DNA from: Lamprobacter modestohalophilus
GTDB lineage: Bacteria > Pseudomonadota > Gammaproteobacteria > Chromatiales > Chromatiaceae
Length of the DNA stretch: 49,714 bases
Assembly: GCF_016583905.1 (NCBI RefSeq)
Contig: NZ_NRRY01000038.1
Location: forward strand, 1 to 49,714
Direction of reading: 5' to 3'
A program made the position numbers and the translations under genes. The stretch's first letter is position 1, and each line of letters starts with the position of its first letter. Below the pieces are notes generated by a model. It was not told where the DNA came from and did no database searches. It saw only the letters and a program-made list of their open reading frames with translations. This document shows, one piece after another, positions 23,367 to 31,911 of the stretch.

Positions 23367-26060
23367 ATGCGACTCTCCGATGTCGACCAGCTTTTCGTCC
23401 CTGATGCAGTCGCCGTGTTTGGCGCCAGTGATCGCGAGGGCTCGGTCGGCGCGATGGTCTATCGCAACGTCCTCGCCGGTGGCTTCAAGGGGCCTTGCTA
23501 TCCGATCAACCCGAAGTATGAGACGGTTGATGGCCAGCCCTGCTGGAAGGATCTTGCGGCGCTCGATAAACATGTGGATCTGGCGCTGATCGCGACCCCG
23601 GCCGAGGCCGTTCCCGGCATCTTGGATCAGTGCGGTGAGTTTGGGGTACGTGCGGCGGTGGTGCATTCGGCTGGCTTCTCGGAGCAAGGCGATCGCGGCA
23701 GCGCGCTGCAGGAGCGTCTGGTGGAAGCGGCTCGGCGTAATCGGATTCGGGTGTTGGGGCCGAATTGCTTGGGCGTGATGCGGCCCTCGCATGGGCTGAA
23801 CGCAACCTTTGGTAATGAGCTGCCACGCGCCGGCAATGTCGCTCTGGTGTCGCAATCCGGGGCGGTTTGCACCGCGATGCTGGATCGCTCAGGGCCGCGC
23901 CGGCTCGGCTTCTCGGCGGTGGTCTCGCTTGGGGCCGCGGCCGATGTCGATTTTGGCGACATTCTCGACTATCTGGCGCTCGATCCGCAGACCCAGAGCA
24001 TCTTGCTCTATGTCGAGGGCGTGCGAGATGCGCGTCGCTTCATGAGTGGGCTACGGGCGGCAGCGCGGCTGAAGCCGGTGGTGGTGGTCAAGACCGGTCG
24101 GCATCCGGCCGGCTCGCGCGCGGCGCGCTCGCACACCGGGGCCTGGGTCGGCTCTTCGGAGGTCTTTCGTGCCGTGCTCGAGCGCGGTGGCGCGGTGCAG
24201 GTCGAGCGGTTGGCGCAGCTGTTTGCGGCGGCGCAGGTGTTCGGCGCGGGTCGGCGCCTGGCCGGCAATCGCATCGCCGTGGTCACCAATGGTGGTGGTC
24301 CCGGCGTGCTGGCGGCCGATCGGGCGGTCGATCATGGGCTGATCCTGTCCGAGCTGACGGAGGCGACGCGTGCCAAGCTCGAGGAGGCCTTGCCGGATCA
24401 TTGGTCACATGGCAATCCCGTCGATGTCATGGGCGATGGCTCGGCACAGCGTTATCGCGATGCCCTTGAAGCCTGCCTCGCGGATGAGGGCATCGATGGC
24501 GTGATCGCCTTGATGGCACCGTTGGCGACCAGCGATCCGACCACCGTGGCGAAGGAAGTGATCGAGGTCGCAAAGAAAACCCGCAAGCCGGTGCTGACCT
24601 GCTGGATGGGTGAGAGCCGGGTGGCTGAGGCGCAGGGGCTGTTCGCCGAGCATGGCGTGCCGCACTTCGAGTCGCCTGAGGTGGCGGTGGATGCGATGTC
24701 ATTCCTCGCTGAGCAGCGCCGCAATCGGATGCTGCTGATGCAGTCGCCGGGGCCGCTGTCGCAGCAGTTGGGGCCGGATATCGAGGGCGCCCGGCTGATC
24801 ATCGAGGGCGTGATGGCCGAGGGCCGCAAGGTGCTCGGCAGCATCGAGGCCAAGGCGGTGCTCTCGGCGTTTCGCATCAACAGCACCCAGGCGGTGCTCG
24901 CGCGCTCGCCGAACGAGGCGCTGATCGCCGCCGAATCGCTCGGCTTCCCAGTAGTGATCAAGATCAATTCGCCGGATATCCGCTACAAATCCGATGTCGA
25001 CGGTGTGCGCCTCGGGCTGAGTGACGCGCAGAGCATTCGCCGCGCTTATACCGAGTTGACGGAGCGCGCGCAGAAGCTACGGCCACAGGCGCAAATCCAG
25101 GGCGTGACGGTTGAGCACATGGTGCCGACCCGCGCCGCGCGTGAGTTGATGGTCAAGGTGGTGCGCGATCCGATCTTCGGCCCAGTGATCAGCTTCGGCG
25201 CAGGTGGCACCGATATGCAGGTGCTCGAGGATAAGGCGCTCGGCCTGCCGCCGCTCAACGCCTTCATCATCCAGACCATGATCGAGCACACGCGGGTGGC
25301 ACGCCTGATGGGCGCCTACAGCAATATGCCGCCGATGAACCGGCAGGCGCTCTCGCGCATCCTGCAGCGGGTCTCGGAGATGGTCTGTGAGCTGCCGGAG
25401 ATCATCGAACTCGAGATTAACCCGTTGATCGGCAATGATCTGGACGTGATCGCGGTCGATGCCCGCATTCAGGTCGACTATCCGCCGCCGCAGATGCCGG
25501 TCTATGGGCACATGGCGATTCATCCCTATCCGCAGCATCTCATCGAGCGCGTGCCATTGCCCGATGGCACCGATCTGACCATTCGCCCGATCCGCCCCGA
25601 GGATGCGCAGATGGAGCAGGACTTCGTCCGTGGCCTCTCCGATCAGACCAAGTATTTTCGCTTCATGCAGACCATCAAGGAGCTGTCGCCGGAGATGCTG
25701 GTGCGCTTCACTCAGATCGATTACGACCGCGAGATGGCGCTGATTGGAGTGATCCGTCCGCAGGGCGAAGAGGGGGTTGGTCCAGAGCAAGAGGTTGGCG
25801 TCGCGCGTTATATGGCGCATCCGGGTGGCGATACCTGCGAGTTCGCGATCGTGGTCTCGGATGCGAGTCGCCGGCGTGGGATCGGCGCCCGACTCATGCG
25901 CTCGCTGATGCAGAACGCGCGCAACAAGGGGCTGCGGATCATGGAAGGTGAGGTCTTGAGCGCGAATTCGCGCATGCTGGCACTGGTCAAGTCGCTCGGT
26001 TTTCGCATCGAGACCGATCGCAATGATCCGACCGTGAAGCTGGTGTCGAAGGTATTGTGA
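23367..26060 (+). CDS. Pat-like protein lysine acetyltransferase (acyl-CoA synthetase-like + GNAT)
   Basis: 897 residues from ATG 23367, seven bases after AGGAGGGG. The first 700 residues resemble NDP-forming acyl-CoA synthetases: a CoA-binding part (VAVFGASDREGSVGAMV..), the RSHTGAWVGS block with His256, which aligns with the phospho-histidine of active synthetases, and an ATP-grasp region. The last 160 residues are a GNAT acetyltransferase with RRRGIGARLMRSL (about 835) for acetyl-CoA. Salmonella Pat has this layout and acetylates acetyl-CoA synthetase; its synthetase half is a sensor. Whether the synthetase half is active here is open. It is divergent from the deacetylase. Confidence 0.88.
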   Translation: MRLSDVDQLFVPDAVAVFGASDREGSVGAMVYRNVLAGGFKGPCYPINPKYETVDGQPCWKDLAALDKHVDLALIATPAEAVPGILDQCGEFGVRAAVVHSAGFSEQGDRGSALQERLVEAARRNRIRVLGPNCLGVMRPSHGLNATFGNELPRAGNVALVSQSGAVCTAMLDRSGPRRLGFSAVVSLGAAADVDFGDILDYLALDPQTQSILLYVEGVRDARRFMSGLRAAARLKPVVVVKTGRHPAGSRAARSHTGAWVGSSEVFRAVLERGGAVQVERLAQLFAAAQVFGAGRRLAGNRIAVVTNGGGPGVLAADRAVDHGLILSELTEATRAKLEEALPDHWSHGNPVDVMGDGSAQRYRDALEACLADEGIDGVIALMAPLATSDPTTVAKEVIEVAKKTRKPVLTCWMGESRVAEAQGLFAEHGVPHFESPEVAVDAMSFLAEQRRNRMLLMQSPGPLSQQLGPDIEGARLIIEGVMAEGRKVLGSIEAKAVLSAFRINSTQAVLARSPNEALIAAESLGFPVVIKINSPDIRYKSDVDGVRLGLSDAQSIRRAYTELTERAQKLRPQAQIQGVTVEHMVPTRAARELMVKVVRDPIFGPVISFGAGGTDMQVLEDKALGLPPLNAFIIQTMIEHTRVARLMGAYSNMPPMNRQALSRILQRVSEMVCELPEIIELEINPLIGNDLDVIAVDARIQVDYPPPQMPVYGHMAIHPYPQHLIERVPLPDGTDLTIRPIRPEDAQMEQDFVRGLSDQTKYFRFMQTIKELSPEMLVRFTQIDYDREMALIGVIRPQGEEGVGPEQEVGVARYMAHPGGDTCEFAIVVSDASRRRGIGARLMRSLMQNARNKGLRIMEGEVLSANSRMLALVKSLGFRIETDRNDPTVKLVSKVL

Positions 26061-26062
26061 GG

Positions 26063-26085
26063 GGGCTGGCATCCATTGCCAGCCC
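26063..26085. terminator. Perfect hairpin between convergent pat-like and sbtB genes
   Basis: GGGCTGGCA (26063-26071) and TGCCAGCCC (26077-26085) form a 9-bp perfect stem with a TCCAT loop, two bases after the pat-like stop and 22 bases after the end of sbtB. No T-run follows on either strand; a bidirectional stop or transcript-end hairpin is likely. Confidence 0.5.
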
Positions 26086-26091
26086 GGGCCT

Positions 26092-26113
26092 TCTGCGGTT
26101 TGTAGGATCAAAG
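26092..26113 (+). repeat. Short dispersed repeat, copy 2
   Basis: TCTGCGGTTTGTAGGATCAAAG, matching 17783-17803. It overlaps the last codons of sbtB. Confidence 0.45.
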
Positions 26114-26422
26114 GCTGTGAGCGTACAGGACCTCAACCCGTCCGATATGGATGATGCCGGAGAAGTTGTCGAAGTACTTGTCGGCGACCTGCTTTGCAAT
26201 CGTCCGGGCGACGTCCTCGCTGGCGGTGATGACCTCGATCTTGATGTTCGAGTAGGTGTCCGAGACGATGGGTCGACCTGGAGACGGGGTGTTGCGGCTA
26301 CCGACGCCACCGGCGTCCATCACGGTGTAGCCGGTGGCTCCGGCTGCCTGGATGATCTTGGTGACCTTAGGCAGCAGCACCTTCTCGGTGATGATGACGA
26401 GCTTCGTGGCCATTTGTGTCAT
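26108..26422 (-). CDS. sbtB: SbtB-like PII-family signalling protein
   Basis: 104 residues with PII-like beta-alpha-beta repeats: ATKLVIITEKVLLPKVTKII, then the T-loop region (YTVMDAGGVGSRNTPSP..) and IKIEVITASEDVARTIAKQV. It follows sbtA on the same strand, the usual arrangement. SbtB trimers bind adenine nucleotides, including cAMP, and control the bicarbonate transporter SbtA. The C-terminal cysteine hairpin of some cyanobacterial SbtB is absent. ATG 26422 has AGAGG nine bases upstream; the MATKL start at 26413 is possible. The leader between sbtA and sbtB holds two copies of ATGAATCGCGGT (26441-26464). Confidence 0.85.
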   Translation of the reverse strand: MTQMATKLVIITEKVLLPKVTKIIQAAGATGYTVMDAGGVGSRNTPSPGRPIVSDTYSNIKIEVITASEDVARTIAKQVADKYFDNFSGIIHIGRVEVLYAHSL

Positions 26423-26474
26423 GACTTGATACCTCTTGGCATGAATCGCGGTATGAATCGCGGTGTAGATCGAC

Positions 26475-26496
26475 GGGGCCGAGTGCCTTCGGCCCC
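26475..26496 (-). promoter_or_regulatory. Intercistronic hairpin between sbtA and sbtB
   Basis: GGGGCCGA and TCGGCCCC make a perfect 8-bp stem around a six-base loop, 14 bases after the sbtA stop. No T-run follows in the transcribed direction. It could set the ratio of sbtA to sbtB message by processing or partial termination. Confidence 0.45.
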
Positions 26497-26509
26497 TCCG
26501 TGTGGTGCG

Positions 26510-27514
26510 TCAGGCCCCGAAGACCAACTGCGCCAAGCCGATGTAGAGCGGAATGCCGATAGCAATCGCGACAGGCGTGCCGATACTCGTCGATGAGCCA
26601 ATATAGGACGATGGGTTGGCGGTTGGGATACCGGCACGCAGGGTTGGCGGCCCGGAGATGTCGGAACTCGAGCCGGCGATGATCGCGAGCAGCACCACGC
26701 CGCCTGGGCTAAACCCGGTCAGCACATGGGCAATATAGCCGAGGCCGAACGCAATGAGACCGTTCATCAAGGGCGCGACAGCGGCGTAGACGGCAAACCA
26801 ATGCGCCACGCGCCGGAGCTCGTTCAACCGTGCATAGGCCTCGATGCCCATGATCAGCATCAATACCGACAGCAGACCGCGGAAGAGCGGTTCGTAGAAG
26901 GTGTCGAAGACCCTGTCAGGATTCGTGAAGAGGCCGAGGGCGATGCCGAGCAACAATGCCGACAGGGCCGGACCCTGCAGACTTTCTTTGACGATGGGCC
27001 AAATTGCCACCTTGTCGCCAGTGCCATCCTTCTTTTTTAGGTAGACGCTGGCGAGCACGATGGCCAGGACCAGGGCAGGGATGTCCATGAACGGGTACAG
27101 CGCAACGGCCCAGGGCTCGTAGCTGATGCCTTCTGACTCCAGCACGACCGTTCCTGCGGCGAGCGTCGACCCGCTGACGGCGCCGAACAGACCGGCGGTT
27201 GCGATCCCGTCCTCCGTGCGGATACCGGGCAGCAAGGCCAGTGTGTAGCGGCCGATGATGACGGTCAGACAGCCCACGACCACGGCGAAAAACGCGGGCA
27301 GCAGCATCGCTCCGATGTCCGCCTCGCCGATCGCCATGCCGCCCTTCAGGCCGACCTTCAACAGCAGCATGAAGACGATGAACTTGTAGATGGCATCGGG
27401 GATCGTCAGTCGTGAACCGAGCGCGGCGATCAGGATGCCTCCAAGCAAGAAGGCCAGGGTTGGCGATTGCAGCTGCGATACAAAACGCGAGCCGAATTCC
27501 ATTAGTATTTCCAA
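26510..27514 (-). CDS. sbtA: SbtA-like sodium-dependent bicarbonate transporter
   Basis: 334 residues, about ten membrane segments. Family markers include the SQLQSPTLAFLLGG start, FGAVSGSTLAAGTVVLE, the WAVALYPFMDIPALVLAI stretch and AGSSSDISGPPTLRAGI. SbtA imports bicarbonate with sodium and is high affinity in cyanobacteria. TTG 27514 is chosen because GGAG lies seven bases before it; ATG 27502 (MEFGSRF..), four codons inside, matches the family start but lacks a site, and the frame runs to 27535. sbtB follows, and a BicA-like transporter gene lies 650 bases upstream on the same strand, so the region looks like an inorganic-carbon uptake cluster. Confidence 0.88.
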   Translation of the reverse strand: MEILMEFGSRFVSQLQSPTLAFLLGGILIAALGSRLTIPDAIYKFIVFMLLLKVGLKGGMAIGEADIGAMLLPAFFAVVVGCLTVIIGRYTLALLPGIRTEDGIATAGLFGAVSGSTLAAGTVVLESEGISYEPWAVALYPFMDIPALVLAIVLASVYLKKKDGTGDKVAIWPIVKESLQGPALSALLLGIALGLFTNPDRVFDTFYEPLFRGLLSVLMLIMGIEAYARLNELRRVAHWFAVYAAVAPLMNGLIAFGLGYIAHVLTGFSPGGVVLLAIIAGSSSDISGPPTLRAGIPTANPSSYIGSSTSIGTPVAIAIGIPLYIGLAQLVFGA

Positions 27515-27861
27515 TGGTATACTCCTCTCTGTCAATTGAACGCCAATGACGTCAGTGGATGGCCTGTCTGAGGCTAGGATGCGATTGGTGACGAGGTTTC
27601 CTAGCCTTCAGCTGCCTAGGAGAGAGCATAGGGGCATTCAGCGCCAAACGTTTATTGATATTTAATCGGCTCCCTATCGGTAAAAGGTGATTGATTCGGG
27701 AATTCCGATGGGAGTTGTCGGAAAAAACGAGCTTGAGCTTCGCTGCATTGCCCCGACGCTCTCAACAGAGCGATGAAGCGTGGTGGCCAAAGCGGCCAAC
27801 ACGGCTTCGCCAGCCTTTTAGCCGCGATTAGCGGCGATTAGCGGTGACCGAGGAACTGACA
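27515..27861. other. Upstream region of sbtA, no gene seen
   Basis: The 350 bases before sbtA are less GC-rich than the genes. TTATTGATATTTA (27652-27664) fits the loose TNA-N7-TNA pattern bound by CbbR-type LysR regulators, which control carbon fixation genes, but one match in AT-rich DNA is weak and no lysR gene is adjacent. No other clear promoter was found. Confidence 0.3.
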
Positions 27862-28176
27862 ATGACCAGATGGCGATCGGTACAAAGCCCGTTGGGTGTG
27901 AGGCTTGGCGCAGGGCTCCTGCTGCTGTTCGTCGTCTCGCCGTCATTGGCTGCTTGGGGGGCGAGCGCGTTCTATCCGACCTCGGTGGTGCCGTCGATGC
28001 CGGAGCCGGAGCGGGCTCAGCAACTGCTTGCTGAGCCACGCGGGCTGATCGAGGCGCTGCGCGCAGCGCATTCGCAGTCTGCGCGTAAGGGATGGATGGG
28101 TGTTCCAGGGCAGCCGGGAAGTGACCTTCGTCGCTCTGGAGCGGCTGCCTCGGGGGCTTCTAACTCCGATCGCTGA
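27862..28176 (+). CDS. Small secreted protein of unknown function, possibly frameshifted
   Basis: 104 residues from ATG 27862, eight bases after GAGG. A signal peptide (..GVRLGAGLLLLFVVSPSLAA) is followed by AFYPTSVVPSMPEPERAQQL.. and a helical stretch. From about 28095 the sequence turns to Gly/Ser/Arg-rich residues, while the +1 frame gives a more protein-like VFQGSREVTFVALERLPRG. A single-base deletion is therefore likely and the natural C-terminus lost. The end overlaps the convergent SulP gene by 17 bases. I do not recognise the family. Confidence 0.4.
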   Translation: MTRWRSVQSPLGVRLGAGLLLLFVVSPSLAAWGASAFYPTSVVPSMPEPERAQQLLAEPRGLIEALRAAHSQSARKGWMGVPGQPGSDLRRSGAAASGASNSDR

Positions 28177-29854
28177 GGAGTCGACCGGCACGTTCCGCAA
28201 CCGCCCGTTTCAGCGCTGCGGAGCGACTGTCGATCCAGTTTTCAACCGGAATGATGCGATTGAGGCCAAGGTTCTCGAAACGCTGCCGCGGCTGATCATG
28301 AATGCCGGCGAAGTAGACCCGACAGCCATGCTCAACGGCTTCTCGGGCCACGGTCTCCACCGCCAGTGAGGTGGTGACACCAATGTGGGGCACCTCGGTC
28401 AGATCAATGATCAATGAGCGCGCGGAGAGCAGATCATTTTGCTGCCGCGTGACGGCCTTAGCGGCGCCGAAAATCAGCGGTCCGCTCAGGCAGAGCATGA
28501 CCACGCCATTGCTAGGGTCACGGAGGATGCGCACATCCTCTGGCGAGGCGTTCGGGCAGTCTAGCCCGTCGTCAGTGTGCGGCAGGCCCAGCACGCGCAC
28601 GCCTTCCGATTGCAGATCGGCGAGGCGTCTTATGGTGAGGACGTTGGCGACAAAGAGCCCGATGCCGACCGCGGTGATCAAGTCGACAAAGACGGTCATG
28701 GCGATGACGCCGTACATGATCAGGGCGCCACGAATTGACACCTTGTGCGCGCGTCGCAGGAAGCCCCAGTCAATGATGTCGATGCCGACCTTGATCGCAA
28801 TGCCAGCGAGGACGGCCTTCGGGATCGGCTCGACCAACCCGCTAGCGCCGAACACGACCACTGCCAAGATTAGGGCGCGGGTCAGGCCGGAGAGCGCGGT
28901 GCGGCCACCGGTCTGGATATTGACCACGGTGCCCATGGTCGCGCCGGCGCCGGGCAGACCACCGAACAGGCCTGAGGCTAGATTGCCGAGGCCTTGGCCC
29001 ATCAGCTCCTTGTCTGAGTTGTGCTGAGTGCGCGTCAAGCTATCGGCGATGACCGAGGTGAGTAGGGCGTCGATGGAGCCCAACAAGGCGAGCACCAATG
29101 CGTTGATGACAATGGTTTGCCATTGCGCTGTGGTGAAGGTGGGTAACTGCAGCGTCGGCAGTCCACCTGGTACCGAGCCGATGGCGCGGTAGGTCTCGCC
29201 AGAGAAGAGCTGTGGCAGCACGAAGATGGCCAGCAGGGTACCGGCGATCAGCGCCAGCAGCTGCGGCGGCACGAAGCGCCGGAGATGCTTTGGCATCAGC
29301 AGCAGAATCGCCAGTGAAAGCAGTCCTAAGGAGGCTTCGGCAGGTTTGATATTGGCGATGAATCCAGGGATGGCAGTCAAGGACCCAAGCACGCCACCGG
29401 GCGGTGAAGCATAGCCAAGCAGCGGCGGCAGTTGGATGATGATCAGGATGAAGCCGATGCCGGACATGAAGCCCGAGATCACCGTGTACGGCATCATGGT
29501 CACGTAGCGCCCGAGCTTGAGCGCGCCGAAGATGACCTGGAAGACGCCGGTGAGCATGACGGTGGTGAAGGCCATCGCCATGCCCAGCTCGGGGTTGGCG
29601 GCCATCATGGTCGCGATGACGGCAGTGAAGACCACCGTCATCGGCCCTGTCGGCTCGGAAATCAGGGTGGGCGTGCCGCCGAACAGGGCGGCGAAGAGGC
29701 CGATTAAGACCGCGCCATAAAGCCCCGCCTCGGCGCCTGCGCCGGAGGCGACGCCAAAGGCAAGCGCCATCGGCAGCGCGATGACCGCCGCCGTGACGCC
29801 GCCGAACAGGTCGCCCTTGAGGTGTTTGAGATTGATCTGATTGAAGACTCGCAT
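28160..29854 (-). CDS. bicA: SulP-family BicA-like bicarbonate transporter with STAS domain
   Basis: 564 residues. The start is very BicA-like: LKGDLFGGVTAAVIALPMAL, then FGGTPTLISEPTGPMTVVFT in the second gate helix. About 12-14 membrane segments are followed by a C-terminal STAS domain (about 435-550, ..SLIIDLTEVPHIGVTTSLAV..). BicA takes up bicarbonate with sodium at low affinity and high flux; other SulP members move sulfate, so the substrate is inferred from close resemblance and from the neighbouring sbtA/sbtB. The ATG has AAGGAAGG just upstream. It lies on the same strand as sbtA, separated by a small convergent gene. Confidence 0.8.
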   Translation of the reverse strand: MRVFNQINLKHLKGDLFGGVTAAVIALPMALAFGVASGAGAEAGLYGAVLIGLFAALFGGTPTLISEPTGPMTVVFTAVIATMMAANPELGMAMAFTTVMLTGVFQVIFGALKLGRYVTMMPYTVISGFMSGIGFILIIIQLPPLLGYASPPGGVLGSLTAIPGFIANIKPAEASLGLLSLAILLLMPKHLRRFVPPQLLALIAGTLLAIFVLPQLFSGETYRAIGSVPGGLPTLQLPTFTTAQWQTIVINALVLALLGSIDALLTSVIADSLTRTQHNSDKELMGQGLGNLASGLFGGLPGAGATMGTVVNIQTGGRTALSGLTRALILAVVVFGASGLVEPIPKAVLAGIAIKVGIDIIDWGFLRRAHKVSIRGALIMYGVIAMTVFVDLITAVGIGLFVANVLTIRRLADLQSEGVRVLGLPHTDDGLDCPNASPEDVRILRDPSNGVVMLCLSGPLIFGAAKAVTRQQNDLLSARSLIIDLTEVPHIGVTTSLAVETVAREAVEHGCRVYFAGIHDQPRQRFENLGLNRIIPVENWIDSRSAALKRAVAERAGRLLSDRS

Positions 29855-30099
29855 CGGCCTTCCTTACCCCCGCAGCATCGCTATTATCGAGTGTGCGTAG
29901 GGTAATGGTTCTGGCGCGGGAACCGAAATCAAAATGGCGGATCGATGTCATAGATCGTCTGAGATTGCCAGCGACAACGTATCCTGCAGTTCAAGCTGTT
30001 GATCCTCGTCGAACCGCAGGCCGCGGCTGGACGTTATACTGCTCGATGCTACGACTTGGTGGCTCTTGTTATATACCCTCGAACACTGGAAACGCTTCT

Positions 30100-31011
30100 A
30101 TGGGCTGGTCTCGGTCGTTGTTCACATCGCTGATCTTGAGCTCGTTGCTGGCGAGCGGGCACGCGCTTGCGCAGCCGAGCACCAATGCTTGGCGCCTGCG
30201 TCTGGATACCGGTGCTGCGCATCGATGGCAGACCGATATCAATGATGGTGGTGAGGTTGAGCTGGATGCCTGGTCGGTCCGCCTTGCCGCTGATAAGGCG
30301 GTGGCTCCGGATCTGCGTTTGGGGCTTGCGGCTGGCTATGGCGAGCGCCATTACGGCTTCGAGGGCGAGACGGGTTTTGCGGCCTTGAAGCCTTGGTCAG
30401 ACGTGCGTCAGCTGCGTCTGAGCGGCAGTCTGAACTGGAAGGCGGACGAGCGTTGGAATCTCTTCGCGATACCGACGATCCGCTGGTTTGCCGAGGAGGG
30501 TGCTGACCTCGGCGACGGTCAGATCGGCGGACTGCTGGCCGCTGCGAGTTATCGGGTGAACGATCGCCTCAGCATTGGACCTGGTTTTGGCATCTTCTCC
30601 GAGCTGGAGAATGAGGTCGACTGGTTTCCAATCTTAGCCATCAACTGGAAGCTTACCGAGAACCTGGCGTTGCGTACCGGCAGTGGTTTTGCCGCAACCG
30701 AGGGGCCAGGGCTGGTGCTGGACTGGCAACCGTCGGAGCGTTGGTCGCTACTGCTCGGAGCGCGCTATGAAAAGGCGCGGTTCAGACTCGATGACGAGGG
30801 CGTTGCGGCGGCGGGTGTCGGTCAAGAGAGATCGGTGCCGGTCTACCTGGGGGCAGCCCGGAGCTTCGGCAGCCACCTGCGCTTGAGCCTGATCGCCGGC
30901 GTTGAATTTGCTGGCGAGCTGCGGTTGGAGGATGCTGACGGAGTGCTGATCGAGAAATCGCGCTTTGATCCTGCGCCCTTTGGCGGTGCGACGCTCGATC
31001 TTCGATTCTGA
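30100..31011 (+). CDS. Outer-membrane beta-barrel-like protein (DUF6268-like)
   Basis: 303 residues from ATG 30100. A signal peptide ends ..ASGHALAQPST. The rest alternates hydrophobic and polar residues in strands (WRLRLDTGAAHRW.., LRLSGSLNWKADERWNLFAI.., LSIGPGFGIFSEL..) and finishes in DLRF, the terminal-Phe signature of outer-membrane proteins. It is probably a barrel of unknown function. The open frame begins upstream at 29893 but those residues look non-coding. It is followed 96 bases later by a STAS protein on the same strand, which may be co-transcribed. The 245 bases between it and bicA hold the divergent promoters; none stands out. Confidence 0.65.
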   Translation: MGWSRSLFTSLILSSLLASGHALAQPSTNAWRLRLDTGAAHRWQTDINDGGEVELDAWSVRLAADKAVAPDLRLGLAAGYGERHYGFEGETGFAALKPWSDVRQLRLSGSLNWKADERWNLFAIPTIRWFAEEGADLGDGQIGGLLAAASYRVNDRLSIGPGFGIFSELENEVDWFPILAINWKLTENLALRTGSGFAATEGPGLVLDWQPSERWSLLLGARYEKARFRLDDEGVAAAGVGQERSVPVYLGAARSFGSHLRLSLIAGVEFAGELRLEDADGVLIEKSRFDPAPFGGATLDLRF

Positions 31012-31107
31012 GCAGCTGTGCGCCTCACTTGAATGGGCGGCTGCGCGCCTCGCTCGAGGGGGAGCCGACCCCTTGACGGTCAATGCATCTGATGTGGAGG
31101 AAGCTGG

Positions 31108-31455
31108 ATGGAGATCCTTGAAGAGACGAATGAAAGCGCCTTGGTGTTGACGCCGCAGGGGCGGCTCGATAGCCGAACCGCGCCGCTGCTGCAGGAGCAT
31201 CTTCTAGGCCGTATCGACGGTTCGCCCTCGGTGCTGATCGACTGCTCGCGTCTCGATTATGTGTCGAGCGCGGGTCTGCGGGTGTTCCTAATGGGCGCAA
31301 AGCGCTGCAAGCAGGCGGAGCGTGGATTCGCGATCTGCAGTCTTCAAAACGCGGTGAAAGAGGTCTTTGAGATTAGCGGCTTTCTCACGATACTCACCTC
31401 CTATCCCGATCGAAAAAAGGCGCTACAAGCGATCTCGGCAGCTGCAGCTGGTTGA
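31108..31455 (+). CDS. STAS-domain anti-anti-sigma factor
   Basis: 115 residues, a single STAS domain. The SpoIIAA-type phosphorylation loop reads DYVSSAGLRVF with Ser53 or Ser54 as the switch residue. Such proteins free a sigma factor or regulate a partner when the serine is unphosphorylated. No kinase or phosphatase partner is adjacent; the next gene downstream is an EAL protein after 456 bases. ATG 31108 is well placed seven bases after GGAGG. Confidence 0.85.
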   Translation: MEILEETNESALVLTPQGRLDSRTAPLLQEHLLGRIDGSPSVLIDCSRLDYVSSAGLRVFLMGAKRCKQAERGFAICSLQNAVKEVFEISGFLTILTSYPDRKKALQAISAAAAG

Positions 31456-31911
31456 AGGTTGGCCATCTGCAGCCTGCTTCTTGCGTTTGCCGGGACATCC
31501 TCGGTCACCTCATCAAGGGTCGATGCTGATCAGCCGCGCTGAGTGAGCCACAAGTCACGTCGCACCAGTCAGGTCATACGCTCGACCGGGCTGGTGGCGC
31601 AGGGTCGCTGCTGTTTCACGGCAAGCGATGTTTTTTTGCACGCGATAGTGCCGCCTCATCCCCAACAGGCCGGAACGGATTCGCTCCATCAGCGTTGCGC
31701 GCTTGCCAGTGCGTCGCAGAACTCGGTCGAGGGCATACGCCTCGCTGGTCTCGGCAGCGCTCGCGCCGCGCTTAACCCTGGGATTTTTGGCGCCGAGGCC
31801 CTTTGCTTCGTCACTGTGTGTGCTTAATATGATCTGCAATACGCTGCTTGCGAGGCATCGCTGTCGTTTTTGCCGGCGAGGTCGGGACCAGGACCAGGAA
31901 GGGGTTTTCCC
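31456..31911. other. 456 bases without a confident gene
   Basis: The minus strand has a 123-codon open frame (31555-31926) rich in Arg that I do not recognise and that overlaps the start of the EAL gene. An inverted copy of the GCTTGCCGTGAAACA repeat lies at 31612-31626, in a region with no ribosome site for either strand. It may be a decayed mobile element. Confidence 0.4.

Noticed and set aside
23268-23855. Upstream extension of the deacetylase frame to 507 residues
   Set aside because: It overlaps the well-supported start of the divergent acetyltransferase, and the extra residues are Arg/His-rich and non-conserved.
27652-27664. CbbR-type binding site before sbtA
   Set aside because: A single match to a very loose pattern in AT-rich sequence, with no lysR-type gene adjacent; kept only as a note.
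28160-29854. Calling the SulP protein a sulfate permease
   Set aside because: Its N-terminal blocks are much closer to BicA and sbtA/sbtB lie next to it; sulfate remains possible but less likely.
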